The notes under the pieces were generated by a model that was given only the letters and a program-made list of their open reading frames with translations, did no database searches and had not been told where the DNA came from. A stretch of DNA of 50,023 nucleotides from Francisellaceae bacterium (lineage in GTDB: Bacteria; Pseudomonadota; Gammaproteobacteria; UBA6186; Azoamicaceae), in NCBI GenBank assembly GCA_018703155.1, contig JABJGS010000031.1, forward strand, positions 1-50,023. The letters are read 5' to 3'. Both the position numbers and the translations under genes were made by a program. Shown piece after piece: positions 49,923 to 50,023 of the stretch. How positions within the stretch are numbered: the first letter of the stretch is position 1; the number at the start of each line of letters is the position of its first letter.

Positions 49923-50023
49923 CTATTCATACCCATGTTTAGCAGTTTGGACTTTCGTATACGGTAAGGCTTGTCCATGAGGTAATAGGACTACATACCC
50001 ACCAGTAGAATCTGATGCCCCAT
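49923..50023 (-). CDS. Possible C-terminal end of a gene continuing beyond the window
   Basis: On the - strand the frame from the window edge is open for 32 codons to TAG at 49923-49925, reading GASDSTGGYVVLLPHGQA then LPYTKVQTAKHGYE. The composition looks protein-like (glycine turns, VVLLP strand), but a run this short can occur by chance. The family is not recognised. Confidence 0.22.
   Translation of the reverse strand, partial: GASDSTGGYVVLLPHGQALPYTKVQTAKHGYE

Overview
This window spans the replication-origin region of a low-GC gammaproteobacterial chromosome. The order rsmB - trkA/trkH - glyQ/glyS - gmhB - gyrB - recF - dnaN - dnaA - oriC - rpmH - rnpA - yidD - yidC - mnmE - mnmG - rsmG - parA - parB - atpIBEFHAGDC resembles the origin neighbourhood of Pseudomonas and relatives. 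The chromosomal ParAB system and the Pseudomonas-type parS sites agree with that. Taxonomy below this level cannot be read from the window. Ankyrin-like, kinase and multidomain exported proteins suggest, as an inference, a host-associated lifestyle.

Layout. (1) 1-728: 3' part of rsmB. (2) About 0.75-9.9 kb: an AT-rich accessory island with decayed transposase pieces at both ends (IS66-like and possibly IS5-like). It holds a membrane-anchored 2OG-Fe(II)-oxygenase-like protein, a broken Ser/Thr kinase, an ankyrin-like protein, a 917-residue exported three-part protein and a HIT-family protein with an internal DNA repeat. (3) 9.96-22.7 kb: mostly housekeeping and transport genes on the + strand: HI0933-type flavoprotein, TrkA/TrkH potassium uptake, guanine deaminase, glycyl-tRNA synthetase, GmhB, a POT peptide transporter preceded by a small ORF, a phosphoribosyltransferase with an apparent signal peptide, and the ArgP/ArgO regulator-exporter pair. 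(4) 22.7-32.3 kb, - strand: an orphan protein, M48 protease, LemA, GyrB, RecF (carrying three parS sites), a PlsC-type acyltransferase, DnaN and DnaA. (5) 32.3-32.95 kb: oriC, with four perfect DnaA boxes, two matching inverted repeats and an AT-rich stretch. (6) 32.95-41.1 kb, + strand: ribosomal protein L34, RNase P protein, membrane insertion, tRNA/rRNA modification and chromosome partition. (7) 41.2-48.0 kb: the complete nine-gene ATP synthase operon. (8) 48.0-50.0 kb: a - strand methyltransferase flanked by sparse DNA, and possibly the end of another gene at the window edge.

Working together: DnaA, DnaN, RecF and GyrB start and sustain replication at the adjacent oriC. ParB (40.2 kb) should load at the three parS sites inside recF and be moved by ParA. 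YidD/YidC insert membrane proteins, including, by established knowledge, the Fo c subunit encoded downstream. MnmE/MnmG modify tRNA wobble uridines. The plus strand looks C/A-rich left of oriC and G/T-rich right of it, as expected for a bidirectional origin.

The least conventional content is the split kinase, whose pieces are joined by a textbook -1 slippery heptamer but then blocked by an in-frame UGA; the 917-residue exported protein; the exported phosphoribosyltransferase; the acyltransferase gene inside the dnaN-recF interval; and the parS cluster written into recF codons.
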